NCBI GenBank assembly: GCA_028289465.1
Contig: JANQPM010000045.1
Span: 1 to 45,204, forward strand
Length of the DNA: 45,204 nt
Source: Lysobacterales bacterium
Lineage (GTDB): Bacteria; Pseudomonadota; Gammaproteobacteria; Xanthomonadales; SZUA-36
Direction: 5' to 3'
Shown here: in pieces, positions 26,257 to 33,949 of the stretch
How positions within the stretch are numbered: position 1 is the stretch's first letter
Layout of the letters: every line of letters starts with the position of its first letter
Notes under the pieces: generated by a model
The model's database searches: none
The model's input: only the letters and a program-made list of their open reading frames with translations
Told to the model about the DNA's origin: nothing
Translations under genes and position numbers: made by a program

Positions 26257-26610
26257 TTAGCACCACGGTTGGGGGCACCTGTATTCCCTCAGTGCTCTGA
26301 CCAAAGCCGCCTTAGAAACCAGATCTTCTACAGTTCTATGGCGCTCTATATGTTCGAAAAACTCTTGCAATACCTCCATAGCCCTTGCAGCAGATATGTT
26401 CTCATTGCTCTCACTATCCCGCACTTCGCCTAGTAGGTATTTCAGAGCCTCCCTAGTGAACTTAATTCGCCTCTCACATGCATAGCCAACGAGCTGAGCG
26501 ATCACAGGCTGTTGAAGCTCATTCGGCATTGGATATTCAGATGACAGATAGGCTTCTATCCTTCGCGGCAGAATATGGCTCTTCTTATTCCTGGACTTAC
26601 CAATTCTCAC
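26257..26610 (-). CDS. Small soluble protein, unknown
   Basis: A 117-residue protein starting at GTG (26608-26610), with GGGGAG upstream at good spacing. A basic N-terminus (RIGKSRNKKSHILPRR) is followed by a helical region (LQQPVIAQLVGYACERRIKF, REALKYLLGEVRDSES) ending in a Cys-Pro tail. No family recognised. It has the same AT-rich composition as its downstream partner and ends 4 bp before it, so they form one transcript. The helical basic protein plus small membrane protein pair resembles accessory modules, but nothing specific supports a toxin/antitoxin or defence call. Confidence 0.5.
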   Translation of the reverse strand: MRIGKSRNKKSHILPRRIEAYLSSEYPMPNELQQPVIAQLVGYACERRIKFTREALKYLLGEVRDSESNENISAARAMEVLQEFFEHIERHRTVEDLVSKAALVRALREYRCPQPWC

Positions 26611-26700
26611 TTTAATGATCTCCCCACTATTCCCGGCTTCTCGCTAATAACGATTCATATTTCCAATAAAACCCCCAAAGCTTCATTGGCCGCCCTAAAC

Positions 26701-27087
26701 TTACAAATGCACCTTATCCACCACGTACTTGCAATCCGAATTTGGAATGTTTGCACCCAGGTCGTAAATCTTGTCCCAGCCGTCCTTGTCTTCGGCCCGG
26801 GTTTGAACGCGCGTGCGCAATATTTTGCTGTCGCGGTCGATCCAGACCACATTGGCGCCTAGCGGGCTGCTTCGAGTATCGGTCGCAACGCTGTGTACGA
26901 TGGCCTCGTCCGGTATGTCCAGATAGTCGCACAAATCCATGGTGACATAGAGCCGGGTATGGCCTTTCTTTGCGCTGCGCCCGAGCAGCCCGACCAGCGC
27001 ACGCAGGTTCGGCGGCTGCGCCGGGTCGGCAACCAGCGCCTCGACGACTTCGTTATACCGGCGGCGGCCGGAAGACTGCTTCGACAC
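26701..27087 (-). CDS. Conserved-looking hypothetical protein
   Basis: GTG at 27087 has GGGAGGG 6 bp upstream, better than the GTG at 27135, giving 128 residues. The N-terminal helix-rich part (SGRRRYNEVVEALVADPAQP, LRALVGLLGRSAKKGHTRLY) is followed by VTMDLCDYLDIPDEAIVHSV, a beta-like segment with GANVVWIDRDSKILRTRVQT, and a C-terminal end YVVDKVHL. Composition is like the core genome, unlike the two genes beyond it. No named domain recognised. It ends 90 bp before the AT-rich pair, which may mark the insertion edge. Confidence 0.55.
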   Translation of the reverse strand: MSKQSSGRRRYNEVVEALVADPAQPPNLRALVGLLGRSAKKGHTRLYVTMDLCDYLDIPDEAIVHSVATDTRSSPLGANVVWIDRDSKILRTRVQTRAEDKDGWDKIYDLGANIPNSDCKYVVDKVHL

Positions 27088-27233
27088 TTGCTTCCCTCCC
27101 TTGTCCCGGCCCACTGCCCGGGCCTGCGGTTCCACTTGGTGGATGTCTGATTAATAGCAAATATCGCCCGTTCGTGCTGAACGGACAGGCATTGGCCGGC
27201 TGCCGGCCGCTTCGGTGCGGGCGATTCGCCGCA

Positions 27234-27261
27234 TTCCTGATACACTCTTCACAATCAGGAA
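27234..27261 (+). promoter_or_regulatory. 8-bp inverted repeat before the antiporter
   Basis: TTCCTGAT (27234-27241) and ATCAGGAA (27254-27261), loop 12, ending 12 bp before the 27274 start and overlapping the AGGA ribosome-site candidate. It could be an operator or a hairpin hiding the ribosome site. Weak. Confidence 0.3.
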
Positions 27262-27273
27262 ATCCGTTGGTTC

Positions 27274-28443
27274 ATGCAGCCCGAAAATATCGTCTTCACC
27301 ATCTTTGTGATTTTTACCGGTGCCGCGCTGCTGGCAACCTTAACGCTGTATCTGCGCCAATCCATGATTCTGGCGTATATTCTGCTCGGCGGCCTGGTCG
27401 GGCCGGCCGGTCTGGGCCTGGTCAGAGACACGCAACTGGTCACCAATATCGCGGAAATCGGCATCGTATTCCTGCTCTATCTGCTGGGCCTGAACCTGTA
27501 CCCGCAGAAGCTGTTCAAAATGTTACAGGAAGCGCTGCGGGTGACCCTGTGGAGCACGCTGATTTTCTTTGCACTGGGTTTCGGTTTCGCGTGGGTCTTC
27601 GGGCTGAGCGTCATCGACTGCCTGATCGTCGGTGCGGCCACTACGTTTTCCAGCACCATTCTCGGTCTGAAGCTGCTGCCGACCACCGCGCTGCACCACA
27701 AACACGCCGGAGAGATCATTATTTCAATCCTGCTGCTGCAGGATCTGCTGGCTATCGTGGTGCTGGTGAGCCTTCGAACCGCCGCACCGGAGACCCCGGT
27801 GCTGCAGGGTATTCTGAGCGCGCTGATCGCGCTGCCGCTGCTGGTCGCCGGCGCCTATCTGGCCGGCCGCTACCTGCTGCCCCGGCTGCTGCACCGCTTC
27901 GACCGGATTCAGGAATATACGTTCCTGCTGGCCATCGGCTGGTGCCTCGGTATGGCCGAACTGGCGTCGACCATCGGCCTGTCCTATGAGACCGGTGCGT
28001 TTATCGCCGGTGTCGCAGTCGCGACCAATCCGATTTCCCGGGTGATTGCCGAGCACTTAAAGCCGCTGCGCGACTTCTTTCTGGTGATTTTCTTCTTCGC
28101 GCTGGGCGCGCGGCTGGAAGTGGAACCGGTACGACAGGCACTGCTGCCCGGCGCGGCGCTGGCCGCCCTGGTGCTCGCGGTCAAGCCGTGGGTGTTCAAA
28201 AAACTGCTGGTGGCCGAGAGGGAAACGCCGCTATTGTCCCGGGAAATCGGTTTCCGCATGGGCCAGATCAGCGAATTCTCGCTATTGATCGCGCTGATGG
28301 CCATACAATCCGGCGTGCTCAGCGAGCAGGCTTCTTATCTGATTCAGGTTGCCACGATGCTGTGTTTTATCGGCTCCAGCTTCCTGATCGTGCGGATGTA
28401 CCCGACCCCGATCGCGGTTTCCGACCGTCTGCGGCGCGACTGA
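27274..28443 (+). CDS. Cation:proton antiporter, CPA2/Kef type, membrane domain only
   Basis: A 389-residue polytopic inner-membrane protein of the CPA2 sodium/proton exchanger family. The N-terminal half has repeats of about six helices including LGGLVGPAGLGLVRDTQLV and FLLYLLGLNLYPQKLFKML. The second half has ISILLLQDLLAIVVLVSL and SYETGAFIAGVAVATNPIS. The family-typical FLxxLGLxL and GAFxAGVxxAT motifs are present. Unlike KefB/KefC, no RCK regulatory domain follows, so regulation by nucleotides or glutathione is unlikely. It is convergent with the next gene with 3 bp between stops. Confidence 0.88.
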   Translation: MQPENIVFTIFVIFTGAALLATLTLYLRQSMILAYILLGGLVGPAGLGLVRDTQLVTNIAEIGIVFLLYLLGLNLYPQKLFKMLQEALRVTLWSTLIFFALGFGFAWVFGLSVIDCLIVGAATTFSSTILGLKLLPTTALHHKHAGEIIISILLLQDLLAIVVLVSLRTAAPETPVLQGILSALIALPLLVAGAYLAGRYLLPRLLHRFDRIQEYTFLLAIGWCLGMAELASTIGLSYETGAFIAGVAVATNPISRVIAEHLKPLRDFFLVIFFFALGARLEVEPVRQALLPGAALAALVLAVKPWVFKKLLVAERETPLLSREIGFRMGQISEFSLLIALMAIQSGVLSEQASYLIQVATMLCFIGSSFLIVRMYPTPIAVSDRLRRD

Positions 28444-28446
28444 GGC

Positions 28447-28872
28447 CTATTCGGTTGCGCGCCGCACCGGAAACACCGCATGAAACCTGCCCGCAGTCCC
28501 GGTCTCCACGCTGATTTCAACGGCGTCAGTCGAATCCGCTTTGGCGCCGATCAGCATCAGGTGGTAACCGCCGGGTTCCAGCACCAGACTTTCACCCGGC
28601 AGAATAACCGCCTCGGGGACTGCGCGCATTCGGCTCACGCCGTCAACCACCACGCTCTGGTGCAACTCCACCGATGCATACTGCGGGCTGGCGAAACCGG
28701 TCAGTGCAATAGGTTGCGTGCTGCGATTGCGAAAGTGTGCGTAGGCGGCCGTCATGCTAGCGCCCGGCGGCATTCCGCGCACCCACGATTTCTCGATCGT
28801 CAGCGCGGCTGACGGCGAATTGTCACAACCGGATACCATCAGGCAAAAAACGATATATGCCAGCGGCCGCAT
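28447..28872 (-). CDS. PCu(A)C copper-binding lipoprotein
   Basis: The ATG at 28872 gives a short N-terminus with lipoprotein signal (RPLAYIVFCLMVSGC); the upstream ATG at 28911 adds only a tail. The domain has the canonical periplasmic copper motif exactly spaced: His, 10 residues, Met (HQSVVVDGVSRM), 21 residues, then His-x-Met (YHLM). PCu(A)C proteins carry Cu(I), often to cytochrome oxidase Cu-A sites. No oxidase gene or SenC/Sco protein is nearby here. Alone in its transcript. Confidence 0.9.
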   Translation of the reverse strand: MRPLAYIVFCLMVSGCDNSPSAALTIEKSWVRGMPPGASMTAAYAHFRNRSTQPIALTGFASPQYASVELHQSVVVDGVSRMRAVPEAVILPGESLVLEPGGYHLMLIGAKADSTDAVEISVETGTAGRFHAVFPVRRATE

Positions 28873-29008
28873 GCTAGGATGGAACTGGAACGGCAGTAAT
28901 GATCTGAACATAAACTAACCCTGTTTCACGCTGTACTGCGTTATGTTTTTACGGTTTTTGGTTAACCCGTACCGGCACCGGAGCCCGGACGGAAAAAGGA
29001 GCGATGTA

Positions 29009-30502
29009 ATGCGGCAGCTAATTCTCATCAGTGTCATTGTTGGAGCTTGTAGTATGACAAATGCGGAATCGGAAAACTCCGTAACGATTTACTCCCGCGC
29101 TCAACCGGGTGCGGTCCCGGCAGAATTGTACCGGCCCGTTGCCGGGCGCAACCGTTATGGCGGACAGATCCCGGGTTTTGCAATGGTGCGGCACGAGCGC
29201 GACTATACCATCGACAAAGGGCTCTCGCAGTTGCGCGTAACCGACGTGGCTGCACTGATTGACCCGACGACGGTCGCGTTCCAATCCTTGTCCGACCCGT
29301 CCACCCGGGTATTGGAACAGAGTTTTGAATACGACCTGGTCGGCAACGACAAGCTGCTGGAACGCTATCTGGGCGAAACCATCGTGGTCGAACAAACCCG
29401 CGGCGATCAGGTCGATACGGTCGAAGGCCGGCTGCTCGGTACCGGCGGAGGACTGATTATCCAACTGGCGGACGGCAGCATTCAGACGCTGAACCACTAC
29501 AGCGCGATTCGCTTCCCGCAGCTACCGGGCGGGCTGATTACCAAACCGACCCTGGTGTGGCTGTTGAATTCGCGCGCGAGCGGCGAGCAGCGTACGCGTA
29601 TCAGCTACCAGACCGATGGCATGACCTGGTGGGCGGACTACAACGCGGTGCTGGATGAGTCCGATGGCTGCCGCGTAGACCTCAGCGCATGGGTCAGCAT
29701 CATTAACCAATCCGGTACCGGCTACCCGAAAGCCAAGCTGAAATTGATCGCCGGGGACGTGCACCGGGCCCAGCCCAACATAAAGCATGACCGCCGAATG
29801 GTCGCCAGGATGGAAATCGCCGAAATGGACGCCGGCGGATTCAGCGAAAAAGAGTTCTTTGAGTATCATTTGTACACTCTGAGCCGGCCGACCGACCTGC
29901 CCGACCGCTCGACCAAACAGCTCGAACTGTTCCCTACCGCGCAGAACGTGCGCTGCGACAAGGAACTGGTATTCGCACCGAGCCGGCAGATACGCTACTA
30001 CGGCGGCACCTCGCTGGACCAGAACTACGGCCGCAGCCTGCAATCGGATATCGGTGTTTTTCTGCGCTTTAAGAATGAAAAAGACAACAAGCTCGGCGTG
30101 CCGCTGCCGGCCGGCCGTGTGCGGGTCAGTCAGCTAGACGACGATGACGGCAGCCTGGAGTTTATCGGTGAAGACATTATCGACCATACGCCGAAGGACG
30201 AAACTATTCTGATCGAACTAGGCAATGCCTTCGACGTCGTTGGCGAGCGCCGGCAAACCGATTTCCGCATCGACACCCGGACCCGGCAACTGTGGGAGTC
30301 TTTCGAGGTGAAACTCAGAAATCACAAGTCCGAGGACGTAACGGTCGCAGTGATCGAATCGCTATTCCGGGCCGCGAACTGGGAAATCCAGTCACCCAGC
30401 CAGTCCTTTACGAAACTGGATGCGCATACGATTCGATTTGATGCCGACATTCCGAAAGACGGCGAAACGACCATCACCTTCACCGTGCATTACACCTGGT
30501 AA
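29009..30502 (+). CDS. DUF4139-type secreted protein
   Basis: The ATG at 29009 follows an AAAAAGGA ribosome site and opens a signal peptide (LILISVIVGACSMTNA), giving 497 residues; the ATG at 28943 upstream is disfavoured because it buries the signal. The protein is beta-rich, with segments ERYLGETIVVEQTRGDQVDT, LVWLLNSRASGEQRTRISYQ, TDGMTWWADYNAVLDESDGC and HKSEDVTVAVIESLFRAANW typical of the DUF4139 family. Function is unknown; other members are periplasmic or exported. It stands alone and is closed by a strong terminator at 30538-30561. Confidence 0.75.
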   Translation: MRQLILISVIVGACSMTNAESENSVTIYSRAQPGAVPAELYRPVAGRNRYGGQIPGFAMVRHERDYTIDKGLSQLRVTDVAALIDPTTVAFQSLSDPSTRVLEQSFEYDLVGNDKLLERYLGETIVVEQTRGDQVDTVEGRLLGTGGGLIIQLADGSIQTLNHYSAIRFPQLPGGLITKPTLVWLLNSRASGEQRTRISYQTDGMTWWADYNAVLDESDGCRVDLSAWVSIINQSGTGYPKAKLKLIAGDVHRAQPNIKHDRRMVARMEIAEMDAGGFSEKEFFEYHLYTLSRPTDLPDRSTKQLELFPTAQNVRCDKELVFAPSRQIRYYGGTSLDQNYGRSLQSDIGVFLRFKNEKDNKLGVPLPAGRVRVSQLDDDDGSLEFIGEDIIDHTPKDETILIELGNAFDVVGERRQTDFRIDTRTRQLWESFEVKLRNHKSEDVTVAVIESLFRAANWEIQSPSQSFTKLDAHTIRFDADIPKDGETTITFTVHYTW

Positions 30503-30537
30503 TCCACTTGGCGATTTGGCGGCTGACTACCCCACAA

Positions 30538-30561
30538 GCGGGGCTTTGCAGCCCCGTTTTT
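30538..30561 (+). terminator. Rho-independent terminator after the DUF4139 gene
   Basis: CGGGGCT (30539-30545), loop TTGC, AGCCCCG (30550-30556), then TTTTT. Confidence 0.85.
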
Positions 30562-30653
30562 ATATGAAACCAAAAGCTGCAGGTGTCAGGCAGACACCGT
30601 GGAGCGAGGCTCCTCACGGCAGCGAGACCGCCATTTGAAAATACCGCGATCCG

Positions 30654-30752
30654 CAGGAGCGCCTCTAGGCGCGATAACCGGGTTTCGCTAATAGGCCATG
30701 ATTAACGTTAACCGATGACGCTAAAGACATTCGCGCCTAAAGGCGCTCCTAC
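30654..30752. repeat. REPIN-like inverted pair of 21-bp palindromes
   Basis: CAGGAGCGCCTCTAGGCGCGA (30654-30674) and the reverse-complement form TCGCGCCTAAAGGCGCTCCTAC (30731-30752) face each other over about 56 bp. A second pair is at 37659-37736. The form resembles dispersed gammaproteobacterial REP elements moved by RAYT transposases. It occupies most of the gap up to 30785, where nothing else is seen. Confidence 0.75.
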
Positions 30753-30785
30753 GTCACGACAAAGCGGACACAAGACGCCTTTAAA

Positions 30786-31214
30786 TCAATAACCTCCGTG
30801 CCACGTCAGGTAGCTGTGATGGCCGATCGGAACCGTCAGACTGATTCCGGAATGCCCGTAGCGACCGTACCGGCGGTAGTGGTGGCGATGATGGTGACGG
30901 TAATACGGGCGCAGATCACGCCGGTAGTCATAAATATAGCGAATCGGGCGATAGCGCCTTTTCGGATAGCCGTAGTGGTGCGTGCGGTGATGCCCGCGGT
31001 AGTGGCGTGCGCCGCGATGATGCCCGCGGTAATGGCGTGCGCCGCGGTGATGCCGGCGCTGATGGCGGTAGTGTTTACCGTGCGAGTGATGGCCATGGTA
31101 CCCGCCATGATGGCCATGACGGTGCTTATGCCCGGCCATCGCAGGACCGCTAACCGCCAGTGCGGCAGCGATAATCACGCCGGCCAGCAAGGCTTTGTGC
31201 CGGTGGTTACTCAT
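30786..31214 (-). CDS. Secreted histidine-rich basic protein
   Basis: A 142-residue protein with signal peptide (AGVIIAAALAVSGPAMA, cleavage near AMA-GHKH). The mature part is dominated by His, Arg, Tyr and Gly: GHKHRHGHHGGYHGHHSH, repeated RGARHYRGHH units, then YRRDLRPYYRHHHRHHYRR. It ends in a short ordered segment SGISLTVPIGHHSYLTWHGG. Such secreted proteins usually bind divalent metals such as Ni, Zn or Cu or act as metal buffers, but the metal is not deducible. The HYRGHH repeats suggest replication slippage. Divergent from the 31293 gene, 78 bp away. Frames on the opposite strand are a shadow of the repeats. Confidence 0.8.
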   Translation of the reverse strand: MSNHRHKALLAGVIIAAALAVSGPAMAGHKHRHGHHGGYHGHHSHGKHYRHQRRHHRGARHYRGHHRGARHYRGHHRTHHYGYPKRRYRPIRYIYDYRRDLRPYYRHHHRHHYRRYGRYGHSGISLTVPIGHHSYLTWHGGY

Positions 31215-31292
31215 CGTTAAACAACCTCCTTTGCCGAGAATTGCCGGTACGATACACTGGGTCTACTGAACAGCGACTGAATAACGCAGCGA

Positions 31293-32045
31293 ATGATTAA
31301 CAAAATCCAACACGAGCAAATACTGGAAATCAACCTGGCCCGCCCGCCGGTCAACGCACTCAACGGGGCGTTGGTGAACGCGCTGACGGAAGCGGTCAAA
31401 CAGGCGCCGAACGAGGGCTACCGGGCCATTGTGCTGTCCGGCAGTCCGGGCATTTTCTCCGCCGGTCTGGACGTTCCCGAACTGCTGCAACTCGACCGCT
31501 GCGGACTGTCGGCTTTCTGGCAGGATTTCTTCGCTATGCTGGAAACGGTAGCCCGGTCGGCGATTCCGGTTGTTGCGGCCATTACCGGCCACAGCCCCGC
31601 AGGCGGCGCGGTCCTGAGCCTGTTTTGCGACTACCGCATCATGAGCCGGGGCGATTTCAAAGTCGGCCTGAATGAAGTACAGGTCGGTCTGGTAGTGCCG
31701 ATGGTGATACAAAAGGCGCTGATGCGCCTGATCGGCCGTCACCAGGCCGAACGTCTGCTGGTCGCCGGCGCTATGCTGAATCCGGATCAGGCCCACGCCA
31801 TCGGTCTGGTCGACAGACTGACCGACGCAGATTCCACCATCGAGGAAGCATTGCAGTGGTGCCGTCAACATGCGGGGCTGCCGCAGCTGGCGATGCTGAC
31901 CACCCGCCAGATGGCACGTGGCAACCTGACCTTGCTGTTCGATGACGCCAGTCTGCTCCGCGTGGAAGAGTTCGTATCGCACTGGTTCAAGCCGGAAACC
32001 CAGAACGTGCTGCAGAATCTGGTAGCACGGCTCAAGGGCAAGTAA
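31293..32045 (+). CDS. Enoyl-CoA isomerase/hydratase family protein
   Basis: A 250-residue crotonase-fold protein. FSAGLDVPELLQLDRCGLSA, the oxyanion-hole region HSPAGGAVLSLFCDYRIM and GLNEVQVGLVVPMVIQ resemble delta3,delta2-enoyl-CoA isomerases (the Glu of NEVQVG aligns with the catalytic Glu of the mitochondrial ECI1 enzyme). The hydratase-type first Glu is missing (AGGAVLSL instead of GGGCELAL). An isomerase role in unsaturated fatty-acid beta-oxidation is more likely than hydration. The window's second crotonase (36854) has both hydratase glutamates. Single gene. Confidence 0.75.
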   Translation: MINKIQHEQILEINLARPPVNALNGALVNALTEAVKQAPNEGYRAIVLSGSPGIFSAGLDVPELLQLDRCGLSAFWQDFFAMLETVARSAIPVVAAITGHSPAGGAVLSLFCDYRIMSRGDFKVGLNEVQVGLVVPMVIQKALMRLIGRHQAERLLVAGAMLNPDQAHAIGLVDRLTDADSTIEEALQWCRQHAGLPQLAMLTTRQMARGNLTLLFDDASLLRVEEFVSHWFKPETQNVLQNLVARLKGK

Positions 32046-32186
32046 GTCAACCGCTTGCAGCCGATTCAGAATCTATTGAGAAGCTCCGCAGCGCCCTGAA
32101 CTGCAAGCGGTTTGGTTTCATGCTATATTTACGTAAGGATTCGTACTACGGCGTGAACGACGCCCGCCTGATCGAGTATAGGCAAC

Positions 32187-32507
32187 ATGAAACCCAGCAC
32201 CGCGATATACACTTTGGCCGGCTCAAGCTTACTGCTGGCGGCCTGTGCGCACAAAGCCCCGGTCGCCGACCCCGACAACGATGCCAAACACGACGTGGAC
32301 GTCGTCAGTCCGGGCGTTGCGCTTATCATCAAGCGCGAAGGCCAGGTAGCGCTGGACGACCCCCGCCTGTCCTGTGCCAAAGAGCGTCCGATCGGCAGCA
32401 ATATGATCCAGCATGTCTGTATGACCAAGAAAGAACGCAAGCAAATCGCTCGCCAGGCTCAGCAGGCACTGATGGATATTCAGGACCGCCAGCGGGTGCT
32501 GCCGTGA
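32187..32507 (+). CDS. Small lipoprotein, twin of the 32631 gene
   Basis: A 106-residue protein with lipobox LLLAACAHK. The mature part contains DVDVVSPGVALIIKREGQVA, then a cysteine-bearing motif CAKERPIGSNMIQHVCMTKKER that repeats in the next gene (CKREKKLGTNISHRVCMTKAER). The two cysteines are likely to be paired. Short charged C-terminal helix. No named family; many gammaproteobacteria carry such C-x(n)-CMTKxE proteins. It is separated by 123 bp from its paralogue. Confidence 0.75.
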   Translation: MKPSTAIYTLAGSSLLLAACAHKAPVADPDNDAKHDVDVVSPGVALIIKREGQVALDDPRLSCAKERPIGSNMIQHVCMTKKERKQIARQAQQALMDIQDRQRVLP

Positions 32508-32630
32508 AAGGTCCGGGTTGAAGTAGTTCTAGGCGAAAGCCGCTCAACCTGATATAAAGTGCCCTGCAACTCGTTATGCCCTGCCACAGGATTGGCGGAA
32601 TTCCAGCTTGATAGAAGGACTCAATAACCC

Positions 32631-32978
32631 ATGAAAACCAACAAAATCGGCGGCTGGTCAGCCGTTATCAGCTTCTCCTTGTTCCTCGGCGCGTGCGCGT
32701 CAAACGAACAACCGCTGCCTGACAGAAGGGCCGCTGTCGATGAAGTAACCCCCGGAGTTGCTTCTATCGTGAAATCCGAAGGCCAGGTGGCAACGGATGA
32801 CAACCGTATTGTTTGTAAACGGGAAAAGAAGCTGGGTACCAATATCAGCCACCGGGTCTGCATGACCAAGGCCGAACGGGATGCGCTGGCTGAAGACACC
32901 CAGCGCGGTTTGCGTGAGCTCAACGAACGCGCCATCAACAGCAGCCTGCCAACCGGAGAAAGCGGCGCCGGCAACTGA
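32631..32978 (+). CDS. Small lipoprotein, twin of the 32187 gene
   Basis: A 115-residue lipoprotein (lipobox FLGACASN). It shares with the preceding gene the order DEVTPGVASIVKSEGQVATD, CKREKKLGTN and VCMTKAERDAL. It differs at the N-terminus and in the C-terminal helix, LRELNERAINSSLPTG. The paralogy and adjacency show an old tandem duplication. Function unknown. The two cysteines are conserved in both copies. Confidence 0.75.
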   Translation: MKTNKIGGWSAVISFSLFLGACASNEQPLPDRRAAVDEVTPGVASIVKSEGQVATDDNRIVCKREKKLGTNISHRVCMTKAERDALAEDTQRGLRELNERAINSSLPTGESGAGN

Positions 32979-33029
32979 CCACGTCATTGACCGCCCGGCC
33001 CGCCTCCGGTGCCGGGCATTATCCGCAAG

Positions 33030-33629
33030 CTACAGGCGGCCGATTAAATCCAGCGTGATTTCCGCGGTCACTCCCCAGATATTGTGTTCGCCATGCCGAT
33101 AACTGTGGTAGTGATAGCGCCGGCCGTCGCGCACTACCTCATAGCGTTGAAACCGCTCAGGCTGCTGCAAGTCGGATAAGGGCACCTGAAACACCACATC
33201 GACTTCCTGCATATCCGGTGCGATGTCGGCGCGCGGATCCACCAGCGCGACCACCGGCAATACCCGGAAATTAGAAACCGTGTCAAAAAAATCCAGCAGG
33301 CCCAGCGGTGTGACGAAACCGGGGTCCAGACCGATTTCTTCCTGCGATTCCCGTAACGCGGTATCAATACCGGTCCGGTCGCCGGCTTCAATGCTGCCGC
33401 CCGGAAAGCTCACCTGGCCGGCATGCAGGTTCAGTGCACCGCTGCGGCGGGTAAACAATACAGACAGACTTTGCGACCGGTTGACAATAGGCACCAGTAC
33501 CGCGGCCTTGCGGCCCGGCTGATAGTCGCTACCGGCATTCGGCGGCTGGTAGCCGCGAACCGGAATATCGGCCCGGTTCATGGTCAGCGGAAACAGGCCT
33601 TTACCCAGCCGTGTCAGCACCTCGCTCAT
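33030..33629 (-). CDS. CoA-type Nudix pyrophosphatase
   Basis: The ATG at 33629 overlaps the stop of the upstream DUF1289 gene by 4 bp (ATGA), which makes it the better start than the ATG at 33641. The Nudix box is complete: GGSIEAGDRTGIDTALRESQ followed by EEIGL. The upstream segment FTRRSGALNLHAGQVSFPGG is the UPF0035/NudL signature that assigns CoA pyrophosphatase activity, cutting CoA to 4'-phosphopantetheine and 3',5'-ADP in related enzymes. Coupled with the DUF1289 gene. Confidence 0.88.
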   Translation of the reverse strand: MSEVLTRLGKGLFPLTMNRADIPVRGYQPPNAGSDYQPGRKAAVLVPIVNRSQSLSVLFTRRSGALNLHAGQVSFPGGSIEAGDRTGIDTALRESQEEIGLDPGFVTPLGLLDFFDTVSNFRVLPVVALVDPRADIAPDMQEVDVVFQVPLSDLQQPERFQRYEVVRDGRRYHYHSYRHGEHNIWGVTAEITLDLIGRL

Positions 33630-33853
33630 GTGGCAAACCATGTCGCCTTGCGGTCATCCAGTTCGCTCATGATTTGCCGCCGCTGCGACTCAGACAACCG
33701 GGACCAGGCCGCGATTTCATCCTGATGCCTGAAACAGCCGATGCAATAGCCGTCGATATCAAGCGTGCAGATATCGATGCAGGGCGTGGAACATCCGGGC
33801 GGCCCTGAATCCGGCATGTGATCGGAAAAGTCCGGTTTGTCGCGCTCGGCCAT
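33626..33853 (-). CDS. DUF1289 family Cys-rich protein
   Basis: A 75-residue protein from ATG 33853, after discarding an N-terminal extension from 33943 that would cross the fkpA-type terminator hairpin. The family core is complete: CSTPCIDICTLDIDGYCIGC, then FRHQDEIAAWSRLSESQRRQ. The four cysteines suggest a small metal site. Function unknown. Its stop overlaps the Nudix gene start, an arrangement seen widely in proteobacteria. Confidence 0.85.
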   Translation of the reverse strand: MAERDKPDFSDHMPDSGPPGCSTPCIDICTLDIDGYCIGCFRHQDEIAAWSRLSESQRRQIMSELDDRKATWFAT

Positions 33854-33887
33854 GATTGTGGTTTCGCTATAGGCAAGCAGATTTGTG

Positions 33888-33916
33888 AAAAACAACGGGG
33901 CAGCCATGCTGCCCCG
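33888..33916 (-). terminator. Terminator downstream of the FKBP gene
   Basis: On the minus strand CGGGGCAGC, loop ATG, GCTGCCCCG, then TTGTTTTT; 9-bp stem. Confidence 0.85.
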
Positions 33917-33949
33917 TCTGCATCCCATTGCCCGGGTTGTCAAGACATG

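Noticed and set aside
25867-26610. Toxin-antitoxin call for the AT-rich pair
   Set aside because: Size and spacing are compatible but no known toxin or antitoxin motif is visible.
30798-31220. 140-residue frame opposite the His-rich gene
   Set aside because: No ribosome site; it is a shadow of the His/Arg codon repeats, while the opposite strand has a clear signal peptide.
32120-32521. 133-residue frame overlapping the first twin lipoprotein
   Set aside because: The lipoprotein frame has a signal peptide, lipobox and a paralogue; this frame has none.
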